Origin: an uncultured Maribacter sp.
GTDB lineage: Bacteria; Bacteroidota; Bacteroidia; Flavobacteriales; Flavobacteriaceae
NCBI GenBank assembly: GCA_947498505.1
Contig: CANMKG010000007.1
Coordinates: forward strand, 124,001 to 188,000
Length of the DNA stretch: 64,000 nt
Direction: 5' to 3'
This document shows, one piece after another, positions 36,159 to 45,107 of this stretch. The position numbers and the translations under genes were made by a program. The notes under the pieces were generated by a model. The model worked only from the letters and a program-made list of their open reading frames with translations, ran no database searches and was not told the origin of the DNA. How positions within the stretch are numbered: the first letter of the stretch is position 1; each line of letters opens with the position of its first letter.

Positions 36159-37631
36159 TTACTCAAACCATTTGTACACGTTAATTCGGGTTTGTAAAGC
36201 CTTGTCTTTAACAACGTAACCATCTGGAGTTCTACGATATTCTTTTTTCCATACTTCAGCATTAGAAACTATAGCTTTTAGAGCATTACACACTTTTTCT
36301 ACCTCCGCGTTTGAACTGGTTGGATGGAACGATATTCTTACCCAACCTGGCCTATTCATAGAACAATCATCTTCACTCTCTTTTCGAATTAACTCCGATT
36401 TTTCATCATCAATATCCATTAAATAATGACCATACGTTCCCGCACAGGAACATCCTCCTCGTGCTTGTATTCCAAACTTATCATTCAAAAGACATGTTAC
36501 TAAATCGTAATGCAAACCCTCCACGGTCAACGCAAAGATTGATAGCCTATCTTTATGCTGCCCCTCCAAAATGGTAATTTCATCTATCTTTTCTAAGCTA
36601 CTAAAAACAAGAGTATTAATTTCTTTCTCACGTAACTTAATTTGCTCCTCTCCCATTTCTTCCTTTAAACGAATGGATAACGCCGTTCTAATAGCTTGAA
36701 GAAACCCAGGAGTACCGCCATCTTCACGCTCTTCAATATCTTTTTTATATAAATGATTTCCCCATGGATCAGTAAACGTTACTGTTCCTCCACCAGGAAT
36801 ATCTGGCACACTTTTATTATACAGCTTTTTATTAAACACCAATATGCCTGAACTACCTGGACCGCCTAAAAATTTATGTGGCGAAAATGTAACAGCATCT
36901 AAATACTCAGTATCATTAGGGTGCATATCTATTTTAACATAGGGAGCAGAACACGCATAATCAACAAAACAAACCGCATTGTTTGCGTGCGCAATACCAG
37001 CAATCTTATGAACAGGATTTTCAATACCCGTAACATTAGAACATGCAGTAACAGAAACTATTTTTTCTCTATTAGGAAACTTGCTAAGAAGTAAAGAAAG
37101 TTTCTCTAAATCCATTAGTCCTTCACTTGTATGGGGAATTACTATTGTTTCAGCTATAGTCTCTAACCATGACGTGTGATTACTGTGATGTTCCATATGT
37201 GATATAAACACCATTGGACGTTTAAAGCCTTTAACCGCATTTGCATCTCTTAATCTATCTGAAATTTGAAGACCAAGTATTCGCTGCAATTTTGCCATTG
37301 CCCCTGTCATTCCAGTTCCACACGAAATCAACACATCATCTTCATTTGCATTTACATGTTTCTTGATAATCTCACGAGCAACATGATATGCTTCCGTCAT
37401 AGTTGCACCAGACAATGAAGTATCAGTATGCGTATTTGCAACCCAAGGAGCTACTTTATTGAGCATTATTTCTTCAATTGGCTGATACAGCCGTCCACTA
37501 GCCGTCCAATCAGTATAAAGCATTTGATGCTCTGCATCACCGCTTTTAAACTTTTGGTCGTGCCCAATTATATTTTCACGATATTTTTCGAAATAAACTT
37601 CTAAATCAGTAAGGATCTGTTTCATCATCAT
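36159..37631 (-). CDS. Aminotransferase class V-fold PLP enzyme (cysteine-desulfurase-like)
   Basis: 490 residues, longer than classical desulfurases (about 400) because of an N-terminal extension. Fold type I PLP enzyme: CGTGMTGAMAKLQ near residues 106-118, the Schiff-base Lys in FSPHKFLGGPGSSG near 249-262, and a Cys-containing loop RGGCSCAGTYGHYL near 396-409 at the position of the desulfurase catalytic Cys. Substrate is not clear; no iscU, sufE or tRNA-modifying partner is adjacent. Convergent with murF, 17 bp apart. Confidence 0.8.
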   Translation of the reverse strand: MMMKQILTDLEVYFEKYRENIIGHDQKFKSGDAEHQMLYTDWTASGRLYQPIEEIMLNKVAPWVANTHTDTSLSGATMTEAYHVAREIIKKHVNANEDDVLISCGTGMTGAMAKLQRILGLQISDRLRDANAVKGFKRPMVFISHMEHHSNHTSWLETIAETIVIPHTSEGLMDLEKLSLLLSKFPNREKIVSVTACSNVTGIENPVHKIAGIAHANNAVCFVDYACSAPYVKIDMHPNDTEYLDAVTFSPHKFLGGPGSSGILVFNKKLYNKSVPDIPGGGTVTFTDPWGNHLYKKDIEEREDGGTPGFLQAIRTALSIRLKEEMGEEQIKLREKEINTLVFSSLEKIDEITILEGQHKDRLSIFALTVEGLHYDLVTCLLNDKFGIQARGGCSCAGTYGHYLMDIDDEKSELIRKESEDDCSMNRPGWVRISFHPTSSNAEVEKVCNALKAIVSNAEVWKKEYRRTPDGYVVKDKALQTRINVYKWFE

Positions 37632-37803
37632 TCATCTTTCTTGGCCGAAAGATACTACTCTCTTTTTAAAAGAACAATGTATTTAAACCTTTATTAACCT
37701 AGTTTACAGCACCTTATAACCTATAGGAATAGTAGGTTTTATACAAAAAAGAAACTATACTATTGGGTTAAATACTGTGTTTCAAAACGATAGAAAGAAA
37801 ACA

Positions 37804-37834
37804 AAAAAGGCTTCCAAAAATTGGAAGCCTTTTT
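37804..37834. terminator. Bidirectional terminator beside tRNA-Val
   Basis: Perfect 14-bp stem AAAAAGGCTTCCAA/TTGGAAGCCTTTTT (37804-37817 and 37821-37834) with a 3-nt loop. On the minus strand it lies 8 bp after the tRNA 3' end. Confidence 0.85.
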
Positions 37835-37841
37835 AATAATG

Positions 37842-37916
37842 TGGGCCCTACTGGATTCGAACCAGTGACCCCCTGCTTGTAAGGCAGGTGCTCTGAACCA
37901 ACTGAGCTAAGAGCCC
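37842..37916 (-). tRNA. tRNA-Val (anticodon TAC)
   Basis: The minus strand reads as a complete 75-nt cloverleaf: acceptor GGGCTCT pairing with AGGGCCC (one G-T), D arm GCTC...GAGC, anticodon stem CCTGC/GCAGG with loop CTTACAA (anticodon TAC), and T arm with GGTTCGAATCC. Discriminator base A; no encoded CCA. It stands alone between an aminotransferase gene and folC, with a terminator after it. Confidence 0.97.
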
Positions 37917-37978
37917 TTGTTAAGGGTGTGCAAATATAGAATAGTTTTTCATTTACCCAAAGAAAAAATTAAAAAAAA

Positions 37979-39190
37979 TTAGACTATTTCCGCTATAACA
38001 AAATTACTTCCACCAATAAAAATGAAGTCGTCTTTTGATGCCATTTTTTTAGCTGATATTAAAGCTTGATTTACAGAAAGATACTCTTTTCCCTTCAACC
38101 CATGAGTTACTGCTTCTTTTTTTAAAGCTTCAACCTCCAATCCTCTTGGTATATTTGGTTTGCAAAAATAATATTGTGCATTTATAGGGAAAAGCGGTAA
38201 TATTTTCGAAAGATTTTTATCTTTCACAAAACCTAATATAATATGCAATTGATTATATTTTTGTTTTTGTATTTGATTTAAAACCAAAGTTAAACCTTCA
38301 ACATTATGAGCTGTATCGCAAACTACTTTTGGGCTTTTTTGTAACACCTGCCACCTTCCCAACAGACCTGTATTTTGCACAACTTTAGTTAATCCGTTCT
38401 CAATATGTTTATCGTTTACTTCAAAATGCTTTAACTGCCTTAAAACCGCTAAGACACCTTTTATATTTTTATGCTGATATTCTCCTAATAAATCGGTTTT
38501 CACCTTAGTTTCCACCGTTTTTTCCGCAAACAATAGTAGTGCATTTTTCTCTTCGGCAATATTTTTAAATATTGGCGCTATTTTAGTTTGGTATTCACTA
38601 ATTACTACTGGAGTATTTTCTTTAATTATACCCCCTTTTTCCCCGGCAATTTCCTCAAGAGAATCACCCAACAAATCTACGTGATCAAAACCAATGTTTG
38701 TTATTAAAGCAACTTCTGGCTTTACAATATTAGTCGCATCTAACCTTCCTCCTAATCCAACTTCTATTACAGCAATATCTACAGCCTCACTCTCAAAATA
38801 AGCTAAAGCCATACCTACACTCATTTCAAAAAACGACATTTTATGTTTTTTAAAAAAAGTGATGTGTTTTGCAATAAAATCCACAACAAAATCTTGATTA
38901 ACCGGAATTCCGTTTATTCGGATACGTTCTCTAAAATCCTTTAAATGCGGAGAAGTGTAAAGCCCAACTTTATAGCCAGCTTCTTGAAGTATTGATGAAA
39001 GCATATGACTACTAGAACCTTTTCCGTTAGTTCCAGCCACATGTATCGTTTTAATCTTATTTTCTGGGTTATTTAAGTGTGCTGCTAACAATTTAATGTT
39101 GTCCAATTTTGCATTAAAAACAGCCTTTCCTTTTTCTTGATACATTGGAAGTTGAACAAACATCCAATCTAAGGTCTCTTTATAGGTCAC
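37979..39190 (-). CDS. folC: Folylpolyglutamate synthase / dihydrofolate synthase
   Basis: 403 residues from a GTG start at 39190 overlapping the tonB stop by 4 bp. Mur-ligase-like fold adding glutamate to folates. ATP loop HVAGTNGKGSSSHMLSSIL near residues 49-67, LYTSPHLKDFRERIRING near 77-94, IEVGLGGRLDATNI near 140-153, and GFDHVDLLGDSLEEIAGEKG near 167-186. Last gene of the exbB-exbD-tonB-folC run; the functional link to the TonB complex is only co-transcription. thyA and folA of the same cofactor cycle are elsewhere in the window. Confidence 0.95.
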   Translation of the reverse strand: MTYKETLDWMFVQLPMYQEKGKAVFNAKLDNIKLLAAHLNNPENKIKTIHVAGTNGKGSSSHMLSSILQEAGYKVGLYTSPHLKDFRERIRINGIPVNQDFVVDFIAKHITFFKKHKMSFFEMSVGMALAYFESEAVDIAVIEVGLGGRLDATNIVKPEVALITNIGFDHVDLLGDSLEEIAGEKGGIIKENTPVVISEYQTKIAPIFKNIAEEKNALLLFAEKTVETKVKTDLLGEYQHKNIKGVLAVLRQLKHFEVNDKHIENGLTKVVQNTGLLGRWQVLQKSPKVVCDTAHNVEGLTLVLNQIQKQKYNQLHIILGFVKDKNLSKILPLFPINAQYYFCKPNIPRGLEVEALKKEAVTHGLKGKEYLSVNQALISAKKMASKDDFIFIGGSNFVIAEIV

Positions 39191-40083
39191 TCTCCTAATT
39201 TAAAATTAACTACCACAAAACCAACTTGTCTGCTAGGCGCTTTACTATCAAGATTCCACTTGTGTAGCATTGCAGTTTTTTTTGCAGGTTCTAATAAGCA
39301 AGGGTGGCTATTGGTAGTTCCTTTAGCCCCTGGCGCAGCACTTATAACTTTACCATTTCTATCTACAACTATTTTTACAACTACTCTCCCCTCTTGATTA
39401 CATTCTTGAGGCACTTTCCCCTTATTTACTAACGATCTGCCATTTAATCCATAACCTCCTGTTCCACTTCCAGAACCAGGACTACCATAATAACTTGTTG
39501 CATAGGGATCACCATCTGGCTGCCCTTTATCTCCCGCTCTATCGTCATCTCCTTCACTTCCCGTCGCTGTACCATCAGATTTATTAAGTCCTCCCATTAA
39601 ATCATCAAGCTGTTTTTTCTTAGCATCTCTTTCTCGTTGAGCTCGTTGCTCTGCCTCTCGCTTTTCACGCGCTTCTCTTTCCGCTTTTGCTTTTGCCTTT
39701 TGCGCCGCCTCATCAGCCTTTCTCTTGGCTTCTTTTTGCTGCTTTATATGAATGGACTCTTCCGATTCTTGCGTAAGTACTTTTTCCGCTGCTGCGTCCT
39801 TGGCTTGAGGTTGTTCTGGAATTTCTTCTTTTACCTCTTCAACCTTTTCTTGAGGCTCTACAGGCTTAATAGGTTTATCTAAAGGCTCAGATTTTATTTT
39901 TTCTTTTGGTTGTATTCTTCCACTTCCAAAATTTGTAGTTCCAAAATTAACCGAAATTCCATTTTCTTCTGGAGGATCCATATAGGTTAACCCTACATAA
40001 AAGAGCACAAGTAACAACACACTTAATAATAGTGTTGTTATTGTAAATGATTTTTTCTTGTGTTTGGTATCTAAAAACGACAT
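39187..40083 (-). CDS. tonB: TonB energy transducer
   Basis: 298 residues. N-terminal membrane anchor about residues 14-33, then a Pro/Lys/Glu-rich spacer and a long Lys/Glu/Ala helix (about 100-160, with QQKEAKRKADEAAQKAKAKA), a Gly/Ser-rich segment, and the C-terminal TonB domain from about 215 (QEGRVVVKIVVDRNGKVI, then VGFVVVNFKLGE). It transmits inner-membrane energy to outer-membrane receptors with ExbB and ExbD, encoded directly upstream. Overlaps exbD by one base and folC by four. Confidence 0.9.
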   Translation of the reverse strand: MSFLDTKHKKKSFTITTLLLSVLLLVLFYVGLTYMDPPEENGISVNFGTTNFGSGRIQPKEKIKSEPLDKPIKPVEPQEKVEEVKEEIPEQPQAKDAAAEKVLTQESEESIHIKQQKEAKRKADEAAQKAKAKAEREAREKREAEQRAQRERDAKKKQLDDLMGGLNKSDGTATGSEGDDDRAGDKGQPDGDPYATSYYGSPGSGSGTGGYGLNGRSLVNKGKVPQECNQEGRVVVKIVVDRNGKVISAAPGAKGTTNSHPCLLEPAKKTAMLHKWNLDSKAPSRQVGFVVVNFKLGE

Positions 40084-40469
40084 TAATTGGGTCGCACTGC
40101 TAAAATAACCTTGTAATTATTTCTATTCGCAATATCCATAACGTTTACAGCTTCTTTAATTGCAACGCTTTCTTCTGCTCTAAGAATAATTGTAGGTTTC
40201 TCTTGTCCTTCCAGTGCCTTTTTTAATTCAATTTCAATGTACTCTCCGTTTATTCTCTGATTATTCACAAAATACTGCAGATTCTTATCAATGCTAACAG
40301 ATACATTTTGCGTATTTGTTGATTTCCCCTTTGCTTTTGGCAGTAACAAATCCAATGCGTTTGGAGAGTTCGCTGTAAGCATAAAAAATATCAACAGCAA
40401 GAAAACAATGTCCGTCATGGACGACATGCTAAAGTCTGGACTTACTTTATTTCTTCCTTTTAATTTCAT
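40083..40469 (-). CDS. exbD: Biopolymer transport protein ExbD
   Basis: 128 residues. N-terminal cytoplasmic region KGRNKVSPDFSMSSMTDIVF leads into one membrane helix (about 18-37) with the essential Asp in MTDIVFLLLIFFML, then a periplasmic domain ending VMDIANRNNYKVILAVRPN. Part of the ExbB-ExbD proton channel that powers TonB. Tight operon with exbB (9 bp) and tonB (1-bp overlap). Confidence 0.93.
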   Translation of the reverse strand: MKLKGRNKVSPDFSMSSMTDIVFLLLIFFMLTANSPNALDLLLPKAKGKSTNTQNVSVSIDKNLQYFVNNQRINGEYIEIELKKALEGQEKPTIILRAEESVAIKEAVNVMDIANRNNYKVILAVRPN

Positions 40470-40478
40470 GTATATAAA

Positions 40479-41171
40479 TTAAAGAGGTTCGTTAAGTAAA
40501 TCTAAAAACTCTACAGCATTTGCTTCCATTTTATGTACAACCTTGTCTGTTCTATTTACAAGGTGATTATATCCAATATAAGCCACAATACCAACAATTA
40601 AACCAGCAACCGTGGTTGTCATTGCTGTATATATTCCTGAGGCTAACGACCCCATTTCAGCCTGACCTCCACTACTCGCCATTTCATGAAATGCTAAAAT
40701 CATACCAATTACTGTTCCAAGAAAACCAATCATTGGGGCAGCACCAGCAACTGTTGCTAAAACGCTAACATTACGCTCTAATTTGTAAACCTCAAGAGTA
40801 CCTGCATTTTCAATTGCAGTATTTATATCATCTAAAGGTTTTCCTATTCTAGAAATACCTTTTTCCGTTAATCTCGCAACAGGAGAATCTGTTTGCGCAC
40901 ATAACAATTTTGCAGCTTCGAGTTTACCTCCAGTAACATGATCTCTAATTTGATTCATGAAATTTTTATCGATTTTAGAAGCAGCTTTTATTGCAAAAAT
41001 GCGTTCAAAATAAATATATAAAGCAACAAACAACAAAACAAAAAGTACAGCGATAATAATAACGCTACCCGTTCCTCCATTGAAAATTAAATCGATTACA
41101 GAAAGTGTTTTTTCTTCTGAAACCACTTCTCCTAACGCCGATTCGTCAGCAAGGTCTTGAAATAATAACAT
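40479..41171 (-). CDS. exbB: MotA/TolQ/ExbB proton channel protein
   Basis: 230 residues, three membrane helices (about 33-55, 135-158, 177-200). The conserved block APMIGFLGTVIGMILAFHEM (about 146-165) and TAMTTTVAGLIVGIVAYIGY (about 189-208) are typical of ExbB/TolQ. First gene of exbB-exbD-tonB-folC. Confidence 0.93.
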   Translation of the reverse strand: MLLFQDLADESALGEVVSEEKTLSVIDLIFNGGTGSVIIIAVLFVLLFVALYIYFERIFAIKAASKIDKNFMNQIRDHVTGGKLEAAKLLCAQTDSPVARLTEKGISRIGKPLDDINTAIENAGTLEVYKLERNVSVLATVAGAAPMIGFLGTVIGMILAFHEMASSGGQAEMGSLASGIYTAMTTTVAGLIVGIVAYIGYNHLVNRTDKVVHKMEANAVEFLDLLNEPL

Positions 41172-41225
41172 AAAATTGAATTCTTAAAGTTGCCTTTATA
41201 ACGGTGTTTTCTTTATTTAAGTATG

Positions 41226-42620
41226 CTATAAGATGTAATTTCTCATTACAATAAACGCAATTGCTCCTGCTAAAAATCCAATTAGTGCCAACCAAGCAAT
41301 TTTCTTAAAATACCAAAAGAAATCAATCTTCTCCATTCCCATAGCAACAACACCTGCAGCAGACCCAATAATTAACATACTACCACCTGTACCTGCAGAA
41401 AACGCAATAAAGTGCCACAGCGGGTTATCTAAAGGTTCAGAAAACATTCCCAAACTTGCTGCAACTAAAGGAACATTATCTATAACCGCTGAACCAACAC
41501 CTAGTAACATGATTACCAAATCAGATACTTGTGCATCAGCTTGTTCAGTACCTAACATTGGTAATGACTCCTTTAAAGTATCAGCAAAACCAAATAATAG
41601 GCCTAACGATTCTAATGCGGCAACTGCCATTAATATCCCTAAAAAGAATAGGATACTTGGAAGTTCAATTTTTGACAATGAACTGTGAACTGGACTGTGA
41701 TGTGCGTGCCCCTCACTTTCTCCGTCAACATTAGAAATACTAAACTTAGAACTACTATAAATTTCAGCAAACGTTGCCACTACTGCAAGTGAAAGCATCA
41801 TACCTACATAAGGAGGTAAATGTGTAACAGTTTTAAAGATAGGAACAAAAACTATTGCTGTTAGTCCTAAATATAGCATTGTAGCTCCAAATCTACTTTT
41901 TGGTTTATCTTCTTCTGAATCATCTCCTTCAATTTCTCCTTTAAACGCGGGCATAAAGGTTGCTATTAACGCTGGAATTATCATACATAATAGTGACGGT
42001 ATTAATAAGTATGAAATAAGCTGCCCAGTACTTACTTTTTTTCCAATCCACAACATAGTTGTTGTAACATCTCCAATTGGAGACCAAGCGCCACCTGCAT
42101 TTGCCGCAACAATAATTAAACCAGCAAACCACAAACGGTCATTTCTACTACTTACAATTTTTTGAAGTATTGATATTAATACAATGGTAGCTGTTAAATT
42201 ATCAATGATTGCAGACAATATAAAAGCCATGAAAGAAAATATCCAAAGTATTTTTACCTTACTTTTTGTTTTTATAAATCCTTTAATTGTTGAAAAACCA
42301 TCAAAATAGTCTATAATTTCAACTATGGTCATTGCACCCAATAAAAACACCAATATTTCAGCCGTTTTACCTAAGTGATGTAAAAGCGTTTCTTCTAATA
42401 TGTGGAGTTTTTCTTCATGATTCAAAACTCCAAAATTATCCATTAAAGCATGCTTTGCTGAATCAAACCACGTTGAAAAACCATCAATCCCTAACGCCAT
42501 AAATGCCCATAAAATAGCCATCATAGCTAATGCTGGAATTAATTTGTCAATTTTTAAATTATGTTCAAGAGTAATTGCTAAATACCCCAGAAAAAAAATA
42601 ATAATCATAATGGTCTCCAT
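41226..42620 (-). CDS. nhaD: Na+/H+ antiporter NhaD
   Basis: 464 residues, about 12-13 membrane segments. NhaD-type antiporters use the proton gradient to expel Na+ and occur mostly in marine or halotolerant bacteria. Conserved blocks: IVEIIDYFDGFSTIKGFI near residues 100-117, IIDNLTATIVLISIL near 138-152, GGAWSPIGDVTTTMLWIGK near 179-197, IDNVPLVAASLGMF, and GTGGSMLIIGSAAGVVAMG. It starts 19 bp after the dehydrogenase stop on the same strand. A natural partner of a Na+-pumping pyrophosphatase in sodium cycling. Confidence 0.93.
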   Translation of the reverse strand: METIMIIIFFLGYLAITLEHNLKIDKLIPALAMMAILWAFMALGIDGFSTWFDSAKHALMDNFGVLNHEEKLHILEETLLHHLGKTAEILVFLLGAMTIVEIIDYFDGFSTIKGFIKTKSKVKILWIFSFMAFILSAIIDNLTATIVLISILQKIVSSRNDRLWFAGLIIVAANAGGAWSPIGDVTTTMLWIGKKVSTGQLISYLLIPSLLCMIIPALIATFMPAFKGEIEGDDSEEDKPKSRFGATMLYLGLTAIVFVPIFKTVTHLPPYVGMMLSLAVVATFAEIYSSSKFSISNVDGESEGHAHHSPVHSSLSKIELPSILFFLGILMAVAALESLGLLFGFADTLKESLPMLGTEQADAQVSDLVIMLLGVGSAVIDNVPLVAASLGMFSEPLDNPLWHFIAFSAGTGGSMLIIGSAAGVVAMGMEKIDFFWYFKKIAWLALIGFLAGAIAFIVMRNYIL

Positions 42621-42639
42621 AATCTGCGTAATTTAAATA

Positions 42640-43872
42640 CTATATTAATTGTTTTAGCGCTATCTCAAACGCTGTTTTGCTTAAATGCTTTTTAGATTTA
42701 TTTTGGCTAAAGATATTCAAAATTGCTTCTCGAATGGTATTAGAATTGTCATTAAATATTAACGCATCATCCATACCCACTCTTTTCTCCATAAAATAGG
42801 CAAATACACGTGCCATTCCGCAATTAGAAATAAAGTCGGGAATTAGACTAACCCTATTATCTGTATGCTCCATAATGGGTCCAAAAAATATTTCTTTGTC
42901 TGCAAAAGGAACATTTGCTCCACAAGAAATAACTTCAAGATTTGTTTCAATCATTTTATCAATTTGCTCCTTGTTAATAAGTCTTGAGGCAGCACAAGGT
43001 GCAAAAATTTCACAAGGAAGCTCCCAAATTTTCTCATTAATTTCTTCAAACGAAACCAACTCTCCCTCTGGCAACGCCAGAGTATTTCCTTCTTTATTTA
43101 AAAACAATTCTTTAATTTCGGAAAAGGTAAATCCGTTTTCATTAATAACTCCCCCAACTTTATCAATAATTCCAACAATTTTAACACCCATCTGGGCTAA
43201 GTAAAATGCTGCAGAACTACCTACATTACCAAAACCCTGGATTATTGCTCTTTTGTTAGTAACATCTCCTCCATAAATATGATAATAATGACGTACGGCT
43301 TCTGCAACGCCAAAACCCGTAATCATATCAGCGACGGTATACTTTCGGGAAAGATCTGGAGAATATTTGGGATTCTCCAAAGGTTTAATTACTCCAAGTC
43401 GCAACTGACCTATTCTATTAATCTTATCCGCTTCAGTTGGCTTAAAGTGCCCATTAAACACTCCTTCTTGTGGATGCCAAACCCCTACATCCTCCGAAAT
43501 AGGAATAACTTCATTTATTTCATCGACATTTAAATCTCCACCAGTACCGTAATAACTTTTAAGTAATGGAGCCACAGCTTTATACCATCTTTCTAAAACT
43601 CCTTTTTTTCTAGAATCATTGGGGTCAAAATTTATTCCTGATTTTGCTCCCCCAATTGGTGGCCCTGATACTGTAAATTTAACTTCCATAGTTTTTGCCA
43701 GAGAAAAAACTTCATTAAAATCAAGTCCTTTTCGCATTCTAGTGCCCCCACCAGCAGCTCCCCCGCGAAGGGAATTAATAACAACCCAGCCTTCGGCCTC
43801 GGTTTCTGAATCCTTCCAATTAAAAACTATTTCTGGACTTTTATTTTGGTATTTATTTAGTAATTCTTTCAT
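42640..43872 (-). CDS. Glu/Leu/Phe/Val-type amino-acid dehydrogenase
   Basis: 410 residues. Oxidative deamination of an amino acid with NAD(P)+, or the reverse. The N-terminal dimerisation domain holds the catalytic Lys region VSGPPIGGAKSGINFDP near residues 69-85 (Lys in GGAKSG) and GTGGDLNVDE near 109-118; the Rossmann motif is GFGNVGSSAAFYLAQ near 209-223. Whether it prefers Glu, Leu or another substrate cannot be told with certainty. A palindrome (43937-43950) lies 65 bp upstream of the start and may be an operator. Confidence 0.85.
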   Translation of the reverse strand: MKELLNKYQNKSPEIVFNWKDSETEAEGWVVINSLRGGAAGGGTRMRKGLDFNEVFSLAKTMEVKFTVSGPPIGGAKSGINFDPNDSRKKGVLERWYKAVAPLLKSYYGTGGDLNVDEINEVIPISEDVGVWHPQEGVFNGHFKPTEADKINRIGQLRLGVIKPLENPKYSPDLSRKYTVADMITGFGVAEAVRHYYHIYGGDVTNKRAIIQGFGNVGSSAAFYLAQMGVKIVGIIDKVGGVINENGFTFSEIKELFLNKEGNTLALPEGELVSFEEINEKIWELPCEIFAPCAASRLINKEQIDKMIETNLEVISCGANVPFADKEIFFGPIMEHTDNRVSLIPDFISNCGMARVFAYFMEKRVGMDDALIFNDNSNTIREAILNIFSQNKSKKHLSKTAFEIALKQLI

Positions 43873-43936
43873 TATTGATAATTGATTTAATAAATAGACT
43901 TTGCGCTAACCTTAATAACATATGTGATATTTTCCC

Positions 43937-43950
43937 CTAACCGGGGTTAG
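43937..43950. promoter_or_regulatory. 14-bp palindrome CTAACCGGGGTTAG
   Basis: CTAACC and GGTTAG are exact reverse complements with a GG spacer, GC-rich in an AT-rich setting, 65 bp upstream of the dehydrogenase start codon. Shape suits a dimeric repressor or activator site; no regulator is known. Confidence 0.4.
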
Positions 43951-44250
43951 TGCTGTCTCATATTACCGAGCGGTTTTAAATCAATTGAATTTCAATATTA
44001 CTCCAACAAATATATGTATTAACATTAATTTGTTTTAAGTGTTTTAAAAAAACTTCCATACTAGGAAATTTTACTAAAAACTAAAGATATCAATAGCAAA
44101 TAAAGTAAGAAATAACAACTTTTATAAATCTTACAAAAATATTTTATATTCTTAGTAAAAAATCTACGAAGAGTATTCTTGGTGACGAAAAAAAACGCTA
44201 TTTTATTTCAAAATTTTTTAATAAAATCATCTTGAAACACTTATTATAAT

Positions 44251-44317
44251 TGCATTTCATCGATCACAAACCTTGCATTTCATCGAAAAACCAATCGAAA
44301 GGTGTGTATTTCATCTA
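44251..44317 (+). promoter_or_regulatory. Three direct copies of TGYATTTCATCKA upstream of hcp
   Basis: TGCATTTCATCGA at 44251-44263, TGCATTTCATCGA at 44274-44286 and TGTATTTCATCTA at 44305-44317, all in the same orientation, 122-188 bp before the hcp start codon. A fourth copy (TGTATTTCGTCGA, 58551-58563) precedes tssO, so the motif is probably a binding site shared by T6SS promoters. Spacing is 23 and 31 bp between starts. Confidence 0.5.
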
Positions 44318-44438
44318 ATATAAAGGATTTTTTACACAAGGTTAACATATCGTCAATTTTCGTAAGAATAATTGTACTACATTTATCTCGAAATAATAAA
44401 TCAGGCAATATTGCCATTTAATCTAAAACACATTTATT

Positions 44439-44828
44439 ATGTCATTTAAAGCAAAATTAGAATTAGCAGGTAAAGAGTTTAACGTGCTAAATTGTAGCTA
44501 CGATCTTTTTCAAGAGGTTGATGCAACAGGAAGACCATCATCTGTAACCAGAGGTGGTAGAGTTAAATTAACAGTAGAATCTACAGCTGACACAAGTTTA
44601 GCTGAATGGATGTTCAACAACTTTGAACGTCGTGATGGTGCTGTAAAATTCCTTAAGCGTGACAATGAAGCTACAGCCAAAGAGCTAAAGTTTACTGAAG
44701 GCTACATGGTTAAGTACGCTGAAAGTTTTGACCACGTTGGAGACAATCCAATGACTGAGACTTTTATGATTTCTGCCCGCTCAATTACTATGGGATCAGG
44801 AGAGCATATGAACGACTGGCCAGAATAA
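44439..44828 (+). CDS. tssD: T6SS tube protein Hcp (TssD), first copy
   Basis: 129 residues. Hcp forms hexameric rings stacked into the tube that is fired by the sheath, and carries or chaperones effectors. The protein shows the T6SSiii Hcp pattern: MSFKAKLELAGKEFNVL, DATGRPSSVTRGG near residues 29-41, and the C-terminal TETFMISARSITM. It has its own terminator (44859-44892) and a long upstream region, so it is probably expressed separately and at high level. Most similar within the window to the copy at 61853-62251 (shared start MSFKAKLEL and C-terminal half). Confidence 0.95.
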   Translation: MSFKAKLELAGKEFNVLNCSYDLFQEVDATGRPSSVTRGGRVKLTVESTADTSLAEWMFNNFERRDGAVKFLKRDNEATAKELKFTEGYMVKYAESFDHVGDNPMTETFMISARSITMGSGEHMNDWPE

Positions 44829-44858
44829 ATTGCTTAAGCATTGCGAAAGCAATGAAAC

Positions 44859-44892
44859 AAAAAAGGGAGTGCGTAACCGCATCTCCCTTTTT
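44859..44892 (+). terminator. Terminator after the first hcp
   Basis: Stem AAAAAAGGGAG...CTCCCTTTTT with inner pairs TGCG/CGCA and one unpaired T, loop TAAC, ending in T-rich sequence. A second mini-hairpin TTGC-GAAA-GCAA lies just before it (44841-44852). Confidence 0.8.
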
Positions 44893-45107
44893 CACTCTTA
44901 TTAAACCAATAACCACATCAAAAACCAAAAATTAACATTTCCTTCATAAAAGTTTAAATCACTGATATTGCTATTTTTAGTATAAATTTATATCTTCCCT
45001 TTCTCTCTTTTTTAAGAGATTTTTTTTACACTTTTTTATTTTACCCAAAACCCCAAAATAATAAAATCGTATTAATTTAGTTATACTTACTTACAAACCT
45101 AACTTAA

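Larger units (their letters stand above)
43873..44438. other. 566-bp intergenic region before the T6SS locus
   Basis: No coding frame of note. It holds the divergent promoters of the dehydrogenase and the first hcp, a palindrome at 43937-43950 and three copies of a 13-bp motif at 44251-44317. Very AT-rich. A long untranslated leader for hcp is possible. Confidence 0.6.
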
